From Trujillonella endophytica (GTDB lineage: Bacteria > Actinomycetota > Actinomycetes > Mycobacteriales > Geodermatophilaceae), in contig NZ_JABGCI010000006.1 of the NCBI RefSeq assembly GCF_019799905.1, positions 124,001-188,000 on the forward strand: DNA of 64,000 nt, in the 5' to 3' direction. Position numbers and translations under genes: made by a program. This document shows, piece after piece, positions 8,822 through 17,476 of the stretch (position 1 is its first letter; every line of letters begins with the position of its first letter). The notes under the pieces were generated by a model. It worked only from the letters and a program-made list of their open reading frames with translations, was not told the origin of the DNA and did not search any database.

Positions 8822-9362
8822 GCCGACCTCGTCTCGGAACGGGACGCCGTCAGCCTCCTGCTCCTGCTGCCCACGCCCGAGCCGCTCATCGACGTCGTCT
8901 TCTTCGGCGCCGTGCTCGTGGTGACGGCGGTGATGCTGGACCGCGGCGCGGTGGCGCAGGACCGGCTGGTCGCCGCGCTGCAGCAGCAGGCGACCGTCGA
9001 CGCCCTCACCGGCCTGCCCAACCGCCGGGTCTTCGAGGAGGCCCTCGACACGCGCTGGACCGGGCCCCGCACCGCGAGGGCACCGCCCTGGTCCTGCTCG
9101 ACGCCGACTCCTTCAAGCAGATCGACGACCGCCACGGCCACCCGGTGGGCGACGACGCGCTCGTGCACCTGGCCCGGCTGGTCAGCCGCAACGTCCGCGC
9201 CGGCGACGCCGTCCCGAGCCGGCTGGGCGGGGACGAGCTCGCGGTCCTGCTGCCCGGCTGCTCGCCGCAGGTGGCCGCCGAGCGGGCGGACGCGCTGCTG
9301 CAGTCGGTGCGCGCGACGCCCCTGCCCCTGCCGGACGGCGAGCTCCTGGCGCTGCCGTCTGA
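8822..9362 (+). pseudogene. Frameshifted and truncated GGDEF (diguanylate cyclase) gene
   Basis: The conceptual protein has a hydrophobic tail of a sensor region (VVFFGAVLVVTAVML), then the standard GGDEF start DALTGLPNRRVFEEAL. Between about 9069 and 9085 the frame shifts, and the domain goes on as LVLLDADSFKQIDDRHGHPVGDDAL and SRLGGDELAVLLPG. The signature is GGDEL rather than GGDEF. The N terminus is missing (a TGA at 8819 in the same frame and no good start), and the last 50 residues expected of the domain are lost. I infer a dead cyclase gene whose remnant converges on the flavoprotein gene at 9384. Confidence 0.75.
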
Positions 9363-9383
9363 GCGAGGCCCCGCGGGGCCGGT

Positions 9384-10493
9384 TCAGCGCAGGTGGCGGA
9401 CCGCGGCGGCCAGCGTGCGCGCGGTGAGCCGGCCGTCGGCCAGGCCGAGGGCCACCACGTCGTCGAACACCCGCTGGTCGGCGGCGGCCCCGCGGACCGC
9501 GGCGTCCATCAGCAGCGGCCACCGGGACAGCTGGGAGGCCGCCGACGTCGCGCGCAGGTGCCCGCCCAGCCGGCGGCCCAGGGCGCGCCGGTACACCGCC
9601 CCCGCCGCGGGGCCGGCGGTCGCCGCCGCCCCGGCCAGCGCGCCGGACAGGACCGCGTAGAAGATCCCCTCGCCGGTCAGGGGGTTGATCAGCGACGCCG
9701 CGTCGCCGGTCAGCAGCACCCGGCCGTCGGGCTGGCGGGCCCGGCCGGTCGACAGCGGCAGCCGGTGCGCGCGCAGCCGGTCGGGCGCCACACCGGGCAG
9801 CAGCCGCTCCAGCCCGGCGACCAGCTCCGCACGGCTCGCCCCGCCGGAGACCAGCTCCCCGTAGCCGACGTTGGCCCGCCCGTCGCCGAGCGGGAACGAC
9901 CAGGCGTAGGCCGGCCAGCGCTGCTCCGTCGTCACCAGGACCTGGGTGCCCGGGCGCAGCGGTGGTTCCGGGGCGTAGCCGCGGATGGCGACGGCGATCC
10001 GGTCGTCGGGGGTGCGGGGCAGGCCCAGCGCCCGGCGGACGACGGACTCCGCGCCGTCCGCCCCGACGAGCACGCCCGCGCGGACGGCGTCGTCGACCAC
10101 CACGCCGTCGTCGGCGGTGGCGACCGAGCGGACCCGGTGCCGGCGGAACGTCGCGCCCGCGTGCAGCGCCGCGGCCAGGATGCGGGCGTCGAGGACCTCG
10201 CGGGGGACGACGTACGACGGCCGGTGCGTGTCCCGCTCGACGACGGCGCCGCGCGGGGCCCGCAGCGACAGCCGTGGGACCGCGGGGTACCCGGCCACCA
10301 GCTCCGCCGGGTCGGCGCCCAGCACGGCCAGGACGTCGAGGGCCTCCGCGGCGATCCCGTCGCCGCAGACCTTGTCGCGGGGGAAGTCGGCCCGGTCCAG
10401 CACCAGCACCGAGGCCCCGGTCCGCCGCGCGGCGAGAGCGGCGGACGCCCCCGCCGGGCCGCCGCCGACGACCACGACGTCCCAGTCCTCCAC
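9384..10493 (-). CDS. Geranylgeranyl reductase family FAD-dependent oxidoreductase
   Basis: 369 residues. It has an N-terminal dinucleotide-binding motif (VVGGGPAGASAA), the family segment DFPRDKVCGDGI, a central GADGAESVVRRALG and the FAD-contacting LLTGDAASLINPLTGEGI near residue 270. This is the geranylgeranyl reductase/menaquinone-modifying flavoprotein family. In actinobacteria, members reduce the isoprenoid chain of menaquinone (MenJ), and MenB lies 5 kb away, but a link is only suggestive. The start is GTG at 10493. A large hairpin lies upstream. Confidence 0.85.
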   Translation of the reverse strand: MEDWDVVVVGGGPAGASAALAARRTGASVLVLDRADFPRDKVCGDGIAAEALDVLAVLGADPAELVAGYPAVPRLSLRAPRGAVVERDTHRPSYVVPREVLDARILAAALHAGATFRRHRVRSVATADDGVVVDDAVRAGVLVGADGAESVVRRALGLPRTPDDRIAVAIRGYAPEPPLRPGTQVLVTTEQRWPAYAWSFPLGDGRANVGYGELVSGGASRAELVAGLERLLPGVAPDRLRAHRLPLSTGRARQPDGRVLLTGDAASLINPLTGEGIFYAVLSGALAGAAATAGPAAGAVYRRALGRRLGGHLRATSAASQLSRWPLLMDAAVRGAAADQRVFDDVVALGLADGRLTARTLAAAVRHLR

Positions 10494-10540
10494 CCGGGGG
10501 ACGTTAGGTGCCCGCGGCGCCGGGCGCTGGGTACTCGCGC

Positions 10541-10597
10541 CGAGATCTGCACACTCGTCGGTATCAGCGGCTGATGGCGACGACTGTGCAGATCTCG
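10541..10597. terminator. Long hairpin between hydrolase and flavoprotein genes
   Basis: Bases 10541-10560 and 10578-10597 form a 20-bp inverted repeat with one mismatch. The 17-base loop holds its own small palindrome (ATCAG CGG CTGAT). It starts seven bases past the hydrolase stop on the minus strand, so it can end that transcript. It is unusually long for an actinobacterial terminator and may instead be a mobile palindromic repeat. Confidence 0.6.
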
Positions 10598-10603
10598 TCG
10601 AGG

Positions 10604-11509
10604 TCAGTCCTCGGCGAGCAGGGCCCGCCAGCTGTCCCGGTCGTGCGCCGCCGGCTCGGTGTCCCGGAGGAACTCCGCCAGCACCCGGCAGAAGCGCTCC
10701 GGGTCGTCGACGTGCGGCCAGTGCCCGGCGCCGTCGAACACCTCGACCCGCGCCGTGGGCACCAGCTCCCGGACGGCGTCGGCGTGGCTGATCGGCACGA
10801 TCGGGTCCCGGCTGCCCCAGATGACGAGCATCGGGATCGCGTTGGCCAGGTAGAGCCGGTCGAGCGCGCTCACCGTCTGGCCGCGGGCGTCGACGCTGCT
10901 GCGCAGCGTCCGCAGGAACGCCCGGCGCGCCTCGATGTCACGCAGCCCGAGCAGCGCCTCCCCGGCCTCGGCCAGGTCGTGGGCCTGCTTCCAGCCGGCC
11001 AGGCGGCCGAGCTCCTCCACGCCGCGCAGCGCCGTGCGGAGGACGCCGGAGGCGCCGGCGAGCGCGGTCAGCACCAGTTCGGCGCCGGGCAGGGTGGCGG
11101 CCCGCAGCGTCGCCGACAGCTCCGACCCCAGTCCGCCGCTGCCGACGAGCACGAGGCGCTGGCAGCGCTCGGGGAACTGGTAGGCGAACTGCAGGGCCAC
11201 CCCGCCGCCGAGCGAGTGCCCGACGACGGTGACCTGCTCGATGTCGAGCACCGAGAGCAGGTCGCGCATCCCGTTCGCGTAGCCGGCGATGGAGTAGTCG
11301 CCGCGGGGCTTGTCGGAGTCGCCGTGGCCGAGCAGGTCCGGCGCGATGACGGTGTGGTTCTCGGCGAGCGGGCCGACGACGCTCGCCCAGGTCTGCGCGT
11401 TGTTGCCGATGCCGTGCACGAGCAGGATCGGCGGGCCGCTGCCGGCGCGCAGGAAGGCCCGCCGGTGCCCGTGCACCACGCGGGAGTCCCGCACCACCTC
11501 GGCCGTCAT
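10604..11509 (-). CDS. Alpha/beta-fold hydrolase
   Basis: 301 residues. It has the oxyanion segment LVHGIGNNAQTW, the nucleophile elbow GHSLGG (Ser near residue 97), an acid in the IWGSRDPIVP strand and a final GAGHWPHVDDPE with the catalytic His. All of the triad is in place. Family members include esterases, haloperoxidase-like enzymes and C-C hydrolases. The substrate is unknown. The ATG is at 11509. Confidence 0.88.
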   Translation of the reverse strand: MTAEVVRDSRVVHGHRRAFLRAGSGPPILLVHGIGNNAQTWASVVGPLAENHTVIAPDLLGHGDSDKPRGDYSIAGYANGMRDLLSVLDIEQVTVVGHSLGGGVALQFAYQFPERCQRLVLVGSGGLGSELSATLRAATLPGAELVLTALAGASGVLRTALRGVEELGRLAGWKQAHDLAEAGEALLGLRDIEARRAFLRTLRSSVDARGQTVSALDRLYLANAIPMLVIWGSRDPIVPISHADAVRELVPTARVEVFDGAGHWPHVDDPERFCRVLAEFLRDTEPAAHDRDSWRALLAED

Positions 11510-11614
11510 CCCCCCAGTGGACCACCGCGGCTTTGCGAGGGGGTTACGTCACGGCGCGGGGCAACTGTGCGGAGTCGCCCGGGGCAGGAGTACGGAGTGG
11601 GCCCGGAGGGGACC

Positions 11615-12184
11615 TCAGGTGCGGGTCCCCGTCCACTTCCGGGGCGGGTGCTCGTAGCCCTCGACGAACGCCAGCAGGCCGGCGGCGTCGGTCACCACGC
11701 CCAGCGCGTCCAGGCGGCGCCGGTCGAGGTAGCCGTCGTCGGCCATGCGGCGCAGCTGGGCCAGCAGCGGCTGCCAGAACCCGTCGACGTCGACCAGCAC
11801 CGTGGGCTTGGCGTGCAGGCCGAGCATCCCCCAGGTCCAGGCCTCGAACAGCTCCTCGAGCGTGCCGGCGGCGCCGGGCAGCGCCACGAAGGCGTCGGAC
11901 AGCTCCGCCATCCGCGCCTTGCGCTCGTGCATCGAGGAGACGACCTCCAGGCGGGGCAGCCCGGGGTGGGCGAGTTCGTCGTCGACCAGGTGCTGCGGGA
12001 TGACCCCGACCACCTCGCCGCCGGCGGCCAACGCGGCGTCGGCGACGACCCCCATCAGCCCGACGTGCCCGCCGCCGTAGACGACGCCCACGCCGGCGCG
12101 CGCCAGGTCGGCGGCCAGTGCCGCGGCGGCGGCCCGGTGCGACTCCGGTCCGCTCTGCGACCCGGTGAAGACGGCGACGCGCAC
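11615..12184 (-). CDS. LOG-family protein (cytokinin riboside 5'-monophosphate phosphoribohydrolase type)
   Basis: 189 residues. It shows the LOG/TIGR00730 signature: [11 protein letters not shown], then the catalytic-type [16 protein letters not shown] (usual form PGGxGTxxE; here the second Gly is Ala). The family hydrolyses nucleoside 5'-monophosphates between base and ribose phosphate. The GTG start is one base from the stop of the upstream NIPSNAP-like gene, so they form an operon. The Gly-to-Ala change is in the motif itself and could alter activity. Confidence 0.88.
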   Translation of the reverse strand: MRVAVFTGSQSGPESHRAAAAALAADLARAGVGVVYGGGHVGLMGVVADAALAAGGEVVGVIPQHLVDDELAHPGLPRLEVVSSMHERKARMAELSDAFVALPGAAGTLEELFEAWTWGMLGLHAKPTVLVDVDGFWQPLLAQLRRMADDGYLDRRRLDALGVVTDAAGLLAFVEGYEHPPRKWTGTRT

Positions 12185-12185
12185 C

Positions 12186-12497
12186 TCAGCCCTCGCGCCC
12201 GGCGAGGACGTCGTCGACGAAGCCGTTGACCTGCTCGGTGACGACGCGCGGGAAGGTCTCGAAGGCGGCGGCCTTCTCCGGCGACGCGTCGTAGGCCTGC
12301 ACGGCGGCGGTGAAGGCCGCCTCGTCGCCGTCGTGCGCCACAGCCCAGGTGAACGTGTCGAGGGCGGGGTCGGCGTAGGCGAACACCACCCGGAAGCCGA
12401 ACTGCGCACGGACGGGCACGACCGTCGGGAACCAGGCGGTGAAGTCGGCCATGCGGCCGGGCTCGAGGCGGTAGCGGCGCAGCTGGACGGTGGTCAC
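12186..12497 (-). CDS. NIPSNAP-like small protein
   Basis: 103 residues. The sequence opens with [21 protein letters not shown] and has a [19 protein letters not shown] core, which fits a NIPSNAP/dimeric alpha-beta barrel. Such proteins are usually small stress- or monooxygenase-related folds with unknown ligands. It is the first gene of a two-gene unit with the LOG protein. ATG at 12497. Confidence 0.7.
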   Translation of the reverse strand: MTTVQLRRYRLEPGRMADFTAWFPTVVPVRAQFGFRVVFAYADPALDTFTWAVAHDGDEAAFTAAVQAYDASPEKAAAFETFPRVVTEQVNGFVDDVLAGREG

Positions 12498-12553
12498 CCG
12501 GCCGATCCTGCCAGCGCCGCCGCCGCGTCCCCGCCGTGCGGTTCACTGGGGTC

Positions 12554-13015
12554 GTGTTCTCCCCGACCGACGGCTGGACCACCTGCGCCCTGGGCCACCG
12601 CCACTGGGGGAGGGTCGGCGCCGCGGGGCTGCTCGTGCACCGGCACGGCGCGGCCGGGCCCGAGTTCCTGCTGCAGCACCGCGCCGAGTGGTCGCACCAC
12701 GGCGGCACCTGGGGCACGCCCGGGGGCGCGCTGCACGTGGACGAGCAGCCCGAGCACGGCGCGCTGCGCGAGGTGCGCGAGGAGTTGGGGCTGGGGGAGG
12801 GCGACGTCGTCCTCGGGGCCCGCTCGGTCGACGACCACGGTGGCTGGGCCTACACGACCGTGCTGGCGACGCCCGCCCGCGCGATCGACCCCGCGGACCT
12901 GCGGCTCGACGGCGAGAGCACGGCCGTCGGCTGGATCCCGCTGGCCGAGCTGGAGCGCGTGCCGCTGCACCCCGGGCTGGCGGCCTCGCTGCCGCGGCTC
13001 CTGCCGTTGCTCTGA
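12554..13015 (+). CDS. Nudix hydrolase
   Basis: About 153 residues. A complete Nudix box is present (G-x5-E-x7-REVREELG, near residues 58-80), so metal binding and pyrophosphohydrolase activity are expected. The substrate is unknown. The start is uncertain: GTG at 12554 is preceded by GGGG, whereas a GTG at 12536 would add six residues without a better ribosome site. It is divergent from the NIPSNAP-like gene. Confidence 0.85.
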   Translation: MFSPTDGWTTCALGHRHWGRVGAAGLLVHRHGAAGPEFLLQHRAEWSHHGGTWGTPGGALHVDEQPEHGALREVREELGLGEGDVVLGARSVDDHGGWAYTTVLATPARAIDPADLRLDGESTAVGWIPLAELERVPLHPGLAASLPRLLPLL

Positions 13016-13048
13016 CCTGCCCGGAGGAGATCGGTCGGCGTCGTGCTC

Positions 13049-13066
13049 GGCCCCCTCGCAGGGGCC
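13049..13066. terminator. Short GC hairpin between convergent genes
   Basis: A 6-bp GGCCCC/GGGGCC stem with a six-base loop lies between the stop of the Nudix gene (13015) and that of the minus-strand phosphatase (13105). It probably serves both. Confidence 0.5.
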
Positions 13067-13104
13067 CGACCCGAGCGGAACGAGGGTTGGGGGCGAGGGG
13101 GTCC

Positions 13105-13914
13105 TCACCCTCCTCCGTACACCGGGGCGACGAGGGCGCGGTGGTCGCCGACCGCCAGGGCTCCCGCGCTCCCGGGCCCGGCGGGCTCGGCGCCCAGCGC
13201 CACGAGGTGGTCCAGCTGCACCCGCGGAGCCGCGGCGGGGAAGGTGGCCTCCCGCACCAGCGGGACGCCGCGCAGCAGCCGCGCCGGCAGGCCGCCGGGC
13301 AGGTTGAGGTCGCCGGCGAGCACGACCGGTCCGGGCAGCTCCGCGGCCCACCGGCGCAGCGCCCGGAGCTGGCGCAGGGCGGTCGGCGGTGCGAAGGACA
13401 GGTGCGTGCAGACGACGGTCACGCCGTCCAGCCGGGCGGCGACGGCGACGCGGGGCTCGTCGGGGATCCACCACCAGCGCGGCCGTCCCGAGCGCGGGTC
13501 CGGCGCCCGCACCGGCAGCCGGCCCCGCCCGCCGCCGAGGGGCAGGACCGACCACTCGAGCACCGGCCGTCGGCTGACCAGCGCGACGCCGTAGACCGGC
13601 CCCGGCACGGGCTCGCCGGGCCCGCGGAGCAGCAGCGGGTCGACGGGCGCCCAGCTCCGCACGGGACTCGGTGTCCCGGCGACGGTGGCCGCCGCGCGCC
13701 AGTCGGCCGCGCCCAGCGCGTCCGCGACGAGCGCCGGCTGGTCGGTCCCGCCGGAGCGGGGTTGCCCGGCGTCGGTCTCCTGGACGGCGAGCACGTCGAC
13801 GTCCAGGCCGGCCAGTGCGGCGGCGATCCGGTCGGCCGCGAGGACGGTGCCGGAGGGACCACGTCCGGAGGCCAGGTTGAGCGTGCCGACGCGCAGCACC
13901 GAGCGGTCGGCCAC
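13105..13914 (-). CDS. Endonuclease/exonuclease/phosphatase family protein
   Basis: 269 residues. It has the motifs of the EEP fold: LRVGTLNLASGRG at the start, VLAVQETDAGQPRS (metal-binding Glu), a middle VTVVCTHLSF, and LAGDLNLPGG (catalytic Asp/Asn), ending with the usual QLDHLVALG and GDHRAL (catalytic His). Members cleave phosphodiester or phosphomonoester bonds in DNA, RNA or lipids. No signal peptide, so it is probably cytoplasmic. Start GTG at 13914. Confidence 0.85.
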   Translation of the reverse strand: MADRSVLRVGTLNLASGRGPSGTVLAADRIAAALAGLDVDVLAVQETDAGQPRSGGTDQPALVADALGAADWRAAATVAGTPSPVRSWAPVDPLLLRGPGEPVPGPVYGVALVSRRPVLEWSVLPLGGGRGRLPVRAPDPRSGRPRWWWIPDEPRVAVAARLDGVTVVCTHLSFAPPTALRQLRALRRWAAELPGPVVLAGDLNLPGGLPARLLRGVPLVREATFPAAAPRVQLDHLVALGAEPAGPGSAGALAVGDHRALVAPVYGGG

Positions 13915-13985
13915 CCGCCGGACGCTACGCGCCAGCTGGGGAGTTCCCCGGGCTCGAGCTGCCGGAGGGTGGCGGCGTCCCTGAC

Positions 13986-14570
13986 GTGAGGGGACGCCGT
14001 TCCTCGCCTTCCCCGGAGTGGCCCATGCCTCGGGACCGTCGGCACCGACAGTGGATCCCGGCGGCCCTCGGCGCGGCGGTCGCCCGGGAGCAGGTCGAGC
14101 GGCTGGCCTGGCGGGTGCTCACGCCCCTGGGCCGGCGGCGGCAGGGACGGCGGCGGCAGGGACGGCGGCGGTAGGGACGGCGGCAGCGGGGACGGCGGCA
14201 GGGAGGGAGGCGGTGGGTCCTCCCGGCGCGGCTCCACCGGCGGCGTCCGCCCCGCCCGCGTCGGCACCGCCCGCGTCGGCACCGCCCGCGTCGGCACCGC
14301 CCGCGTCCCCGGCTCCGGGTCCCTGCCGTCGCCGTCCCCGCTGCCGGTGGTCCCGGCGCCGGTGCCCTCACCCGCGTCGCCCCCGCGACTCCGCCGCGAC
14401 CGGTGGTCCCGCCCGTGGTCCCGCAGGTGGTGGAGGAGGTGCTGCCGCCGGTGGTCCCCCAGGTGGTCGAGCGGGTGGTGCTCCCTGTCGTGCCGCAGGT
14501 GGTCGAGGACGTGGCTCCGCCGGCCGGAGCGGGTGTTGTCGGGGGTCTCGCCGGCGGTCTGCGGCCCTGA
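13986..14570 (+). pseudogene. Frame-broken Ala/Pro/Val-rich secreted-type protein
   Basis: No single frame gives a normal protein. In one frame the first 45 codons read WIPAALGAAVAREQVERL, then TAG at 14172. A second frame over about 14120-14325 reads an Ala/Pro repeat (GTAAAGTAAVG and four PPASA units). The first frame then gives a Val/Pro-rich tail (PPVVPQVVEEVLPP, VVPQVVERVV) ending GVVGGLAGGLRP and TGA at 14570. This tail resembles that of the next gene. The two shifts fall in 15-base repeats, so slippage or sequencing error is plausible. Confidence 0.4.
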
Positions 14571-14644
14571 CCTGCGGCATCGCTCTTCACGAATGGATGT
14601 GACAGTGATGTGTGACACGGTCGGTCACGGGTAAGGGGGCGCCC

Positions 14645-15481
14645 GTGAGCAGCCGTCATGACGCGTCCGGCGAGGCCGGGCGCACCGGGTCCGCAGGTAC
14701 CGCCGTCCGTGCCTCCGCACTGCCGGCGGTCGACGAAGCGGGTCAGGCGGCCGAGCGTCGCACCTGGCGGGTGCTCATGACTGCAGCGGTGGCCGGGCTG
14801 GTCGCCGCGCCGGTGCTCGCGCTGACCGGGCCGTACGGGGCCGAGGCCGCCGACGCCGCCGCGACCGCCCAGGAACCGGACGGCAGCGGCGCGGCCGGAG
14901 GGGGCGTCGACGTCGCCGCCCCCGAGGGCTTCGGCCGCCTCTCGCCGCTGTTCGGCGCCCCCGGCCTCGACGGCTGGCCGTTCACCATGGCCACCACCTC
15001 CTCCAGCTCCTCGGCGTCGCAGGCGCAGGGCACCGGCGTCGCCGGTAGTCGGCCGCAGGGCTTCCTCCCCGTCCTGGACCTGTCGCGGGCCGGCACCGCG
15101 GGCGCGCTGCCCGGGGCGCCGGCGCCCGCCGCTCCGGCACCTGGCGCCGCTCCCGGGTCCGTCTCCGCTCACGGCGGAGCCCCGGCCCCCGCGCCCGGCG
15201 CGGCTCCCGCTCCGGGGTCGGGCCCCGCACGGCCCGCTCCGGGGACCGTCGCCCCGGCTCCGCCCGCGGCTCCCGCCGCCCCTGCCGCCCCGCCCGTCCT
15301 GCCGGGCCCCGTCGGAGGAGTTCCCCAGGGGGCCGGCGAGGTGGTCGGCGGCGTGACCGACGGGGCCGGCTCGGTCGTGGGCGGGGTGACCGGCGGGGAC
15401 CCGGTCGGCGGCGTGACCCAGGGCGCGGGCGAGGTGGTCGGTGGCGTGACCGACGTCGTCGGCGGCCTCGTCGGCGGGTGA
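14645..15481 (+). CDS. Exported Ala/Pro-rich repeat protein
   Basis: About 278 residues. A basic start is followed by one hydrophobic segment (LMTAAVAGLVAAPVLAL, near residues 40-56), which looks like a long signal peptide or anchor. The middle is low-complexity Pro/Ala (APAAPAPGAAPG) and the end is a Gly/Val-rich repeat (GEVVGGVTDGAGSVVGGVTGG). No enzyme motif is seen. It is probably a surface or matrix protein. The GTG at 14645 follows AAGGGG by six bases; an upstream GTG at 14612 is less likely. The broken gene just before it has the same kind of tail. Confidence 0.65.
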   Translation: MSSRHDASGEAGRTGSAGTAVRASALPAVDEAGQAAERRTWRVLMTAAVAGLVAAPVLALTGPYGAEAADAAATAQEPDGSGAAGGGVDVAAPEGFGRLSPLFGAPGLDGWPFTMATTSSSSSASQAQGTGVAGSRPQGFLPVLDLSRAGTAGALPGAPAPAAPAPGAAPGSVSAHGGAPAPAPGAAPAPGSGPARPAPGTVAPAPPAAPAAPAAPPVLPGPVGGVPQGAGEVVGGVTDGAGSVVGGVTGGDPVGGVTQGAGEVVGGVTDVVGGLVGG

Positions 15482-15539
15482 CCGTGCCACTGCCGGACCG
15501 GCCTCCGGCCGGGCGGGCCCCGGGGATACCGTGCCGGGC

Positions 15540-16430
15540 ATGAGCGCGCGCGAGGACGTCTCGGAGATCTTCGACGCGACCGCGTGGCGGCCGGTCGAGG
15601 GCTTCGACTTCGCCGACATCACCTACCACCGGGCCGTGGACGCCGGCGTCGTCCGCATCGCCTTCGACCGGCCCGAGGTGCGCAACGCGTTCCGGCCGCA
15701 GACGGTCGACGAGCTGATCACCGCACTCGAGGACGCCCGGCTCGCGACCGACGTCGGCTGCGTCCTGCTCACCGGCAACGGCCCGAGCCCCAAGGACGGC
15801 GGCTGGGCCTTCTGCTCCGGCGGTGACCAGCGGGTGCGCGGCCGCTACGGGTACGAACACGACAAGGGGCGGAGCTCGGGTCGGCTGCACGTCCTGGAGG
15901 CGCAGCGGCTCATCCGGTTCATGCCGAAGGTCGTCGTCTGCGTCGTCCCCGGCTGGGCGGCCGGCGGCGGGCACAGCCTGCACGTCGTCAGCGACCTCAC
16001 CCTGGCCAGCGCGGAGCATGCCCGCTTCAAGCAGACCGACGCCGACGTCGGCAGCTTCGACGGCGGCTTCGGCTCGGCCTACCTCGCCCGTCAGGTCGGG
16101 CAGAAGTTCGCTCGCGAGATCTTCTTCCTGGGCGAGGAGTACACCGCCGCCGACGCGCACGCGATGGGCATGGTCAACCGCGTGGTGCCGCACGCCGAGC
16201 TGGAGCGGACCGCTCTGGACTGGGGACGGCGGATCGTGGCCAAGAGCCCGACCGCGCAGCGGATGCTCAAGTACTCGTTCAACCTGATCGACGACGGACT
16301 GGTCGGTCAGCAGCTGTTCGCCGGGGAGACGACCCGGCTGGCCTACATGGCCGAGGAGGCCGTGGAGGGGCGGGACGCGTTCCTGGAGAAGCGCGACCCG
16401 GACTTCTCGCCGTTCCCCTGGCACGTGTGA
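15540..16430 (+). CDS. menB: 1,4-dihydroxy-2-naphthoyl-CoA synthase
   Basis: 296 residues. This is MenB of the crotonase superfamily, which closes the naphthoquinone ring in menaquinone synthesis. Typical elements are FDRPEVRNAFRPQTVDEL, the oxyanion-hole segment FCSGGDQRVRG, then GWAAGGGHSLHVVSDL, the DVGSFDGGFGSAYLARQ active-site loop and the C-terminal FLEKRDPDFSPFPW. Length fits the family. The ATG at 15540 is used. The next small gene follows 13 bases later with its own strong ribosome site. Confidence 0.95.
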   Translation: MSAREDVSEIFDATAWRPVEGFDFADITYHRAVDAGVVRIAFDRPEVRNAFRPQTVDELITALEDARLATDVGCVLLTGNGPSPKDGGWAFCSGGDQRVRGRYGYEHDKGRSSGRLHVLEAQRLIRFMPKVVVCVVPGWAAGGGHSLHVVSDLTLASAEHARFKQTDADVGSFDGGFGSAYLARQVGQKFAREIFFLGEEYTAADAHAMGMVNRVVPHAELERTALDWGRRIVAKSPTAQRMLKYSFNLIDDGLVGQQLFAGETTRLAYMAEEAVEGRDAFLEKRDPDFSPFPWHV

Positions 16431-16443
16431 TCAGGAGGTAGCC

Positions 16444-16764
16444 GTGATCGTCGAGGTGGTGGGGGGCGCCGAGCAGCGCCCCGAGGTGCGCGTCGTCGAT
16501 GCCGACGACCTGAGCCGGGTGGTGCTCGCTCTGGGCGAGGTCACCGACGAGGAGGCCGACCGGACCCTGCGGGATGCCGGCCTGGGCCGCATGGCGGACG
16601 CCGACACCGCACTGCTCGACCCCGCGGCCCTGCGCACCGCGGCCGGGCCGAGCGCGGCCGGCGAGGACTGGGAGCGGCAGTGGGCCGAGCTGACCGACCC
16701 CGGCCGGGCGGACGCGGCTGACGGCATGCTGCGCGTGCCGGTGCAGAGCGCCGCGGGGGCGTGA
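16444..16764 (+). CDS. Hypothetical protein downstream of menB
   Basis: 106 residues, acidic, no signal peptide and no known domain. The sequence has a coiled or helical character (TDEEADRTLRDAGLGRMADADTALL). AGGAGG six bases before the GTG makes the start firm. It is probably co-transcribed with menB (13-base gap). No function can be assigned. Confidence 0.7.
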   Translation: MIVEVVGGAEQRPEVRVVDADDLSRVVLALGEVTDEEADRTLRDAGLGRMADADTALLDPAALRTAAGPSAAGEDWERQWAELTDPGRADAADGMLRVPVQSAAGA

Positions 16765-16791
16765 CGACGGTCACATCGCGGTATTGATCAT

Positions 16792-16831
16792 GGACGGGCA
16801 CCGTCCTTGTGGTGGATCCAATGTCCCGACA
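16792..16831. promoter_or_regulatory. Possible TetR operator region
   Basis: Two small palindromes lie upstream of the TetR gene at 16871: GGACGG GCA CCGTCC (16792-16806) and TGTC CC GACA (16822-16831). Either may be an autoregulatory operator. This is inference from symmetry and place only. Confidence 0.35.
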
Positions 16832-16870
16832 GGATGTCGCGGTGCGGACGACCACGGACGGGAGCACGGT

Positions 16871-17467
16871 GTGAGCGGGACCCCCGGCAGGCCGTTGAGC
16901 GCGGAGTTGTCCGAGCAGCTGCTGTCCGTCGCGGTCGACATCCTGGCCGAGGAGGGCTGGGGCCGGCTCAACAGCGATCGTGTCGCGGCTCGCGCCCGCG
17001 CCGGCAAGGCGGGCATCTACCGCCGCTGGCCCACGATGTCCGCGCTGGCCCGGCACGCGGTCAGCCGCTTCCGGCTGGTCGACCAGCCCGAGGACACCGG
17101 CTCGCTGCGGGGCGACGTCGTCACCCTGGTCGACCGGTGGCGCCGGCCGCTGTCCCGTGAGGAGTGCGCCGCGGCCAGCCTCGTCGGCGCGGCCCGGCAC
17201 GACGAGGAGCTGCGCGCCGGCCTGGACGCCGCGCTCGTCCGGCCCCTCGCGGCGTCGGTCGCGGTGATCGGGGAGCGTGCCGCCGCCCGCGGCGAGGCCG
17301 TGCCCGAGGCCCGCCTCGCGCTGCTGCGTTCGGTCCTGGAGGCGTTCCTCTGGCAGCGGTTCACCAGCGCCGGTGACGGCGCGATCCCGGCCGAGCGCCT
17401 GGACCGGCTGGTGACCGACGTCCTCATGCCGCTGGTCGGCTCGGAGCCCGAGACCGCCTCCGTGTGA
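16871..17467 (+). CDS. TetR-family transcriptional regulator
   Basis: 198 residues. An N-terminal helix-turn-helix (VAARARAGKAGIYRRWPTMSALARHAV, residues about 37-63) and a C-terminal TetR_C-type region are seen. The YRRW motif and following helix fit the TetR_C_16/YfiR-like group. The GTG start has GGGAG eight bases upstream. It converges on a second TetR gene with nine bases between. Target and ligand are unknown. Confidence 0.88.
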   Translation: MSGTPGRPLSAELSEQLLSVAVDILAEEGWGRLNSDRVAARARAGKAGIYRRWPTMSALARHAVSRFRLVDQPEDTGSLRGDVVTLVDRWRRPLSREECAAASLVGAARHDEELRAGLDAALVRPLAASVAVIGERAAARGEAVPEARLALLRSVLEAFLWQRFTSAGDGAIPAERLDRLVTDVLMPLVGSEPETASV

Positions 17468-17476
17468 CCTCGGGGC

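Noticed and set aside
13925..15622. Minus-strand frame opposite the Ala/Pro-rich genes and menB start
   Set aside because: Composition is low-complexity with no domain; the plus strand carries MenB and an exported protein with proper ribosome sites.
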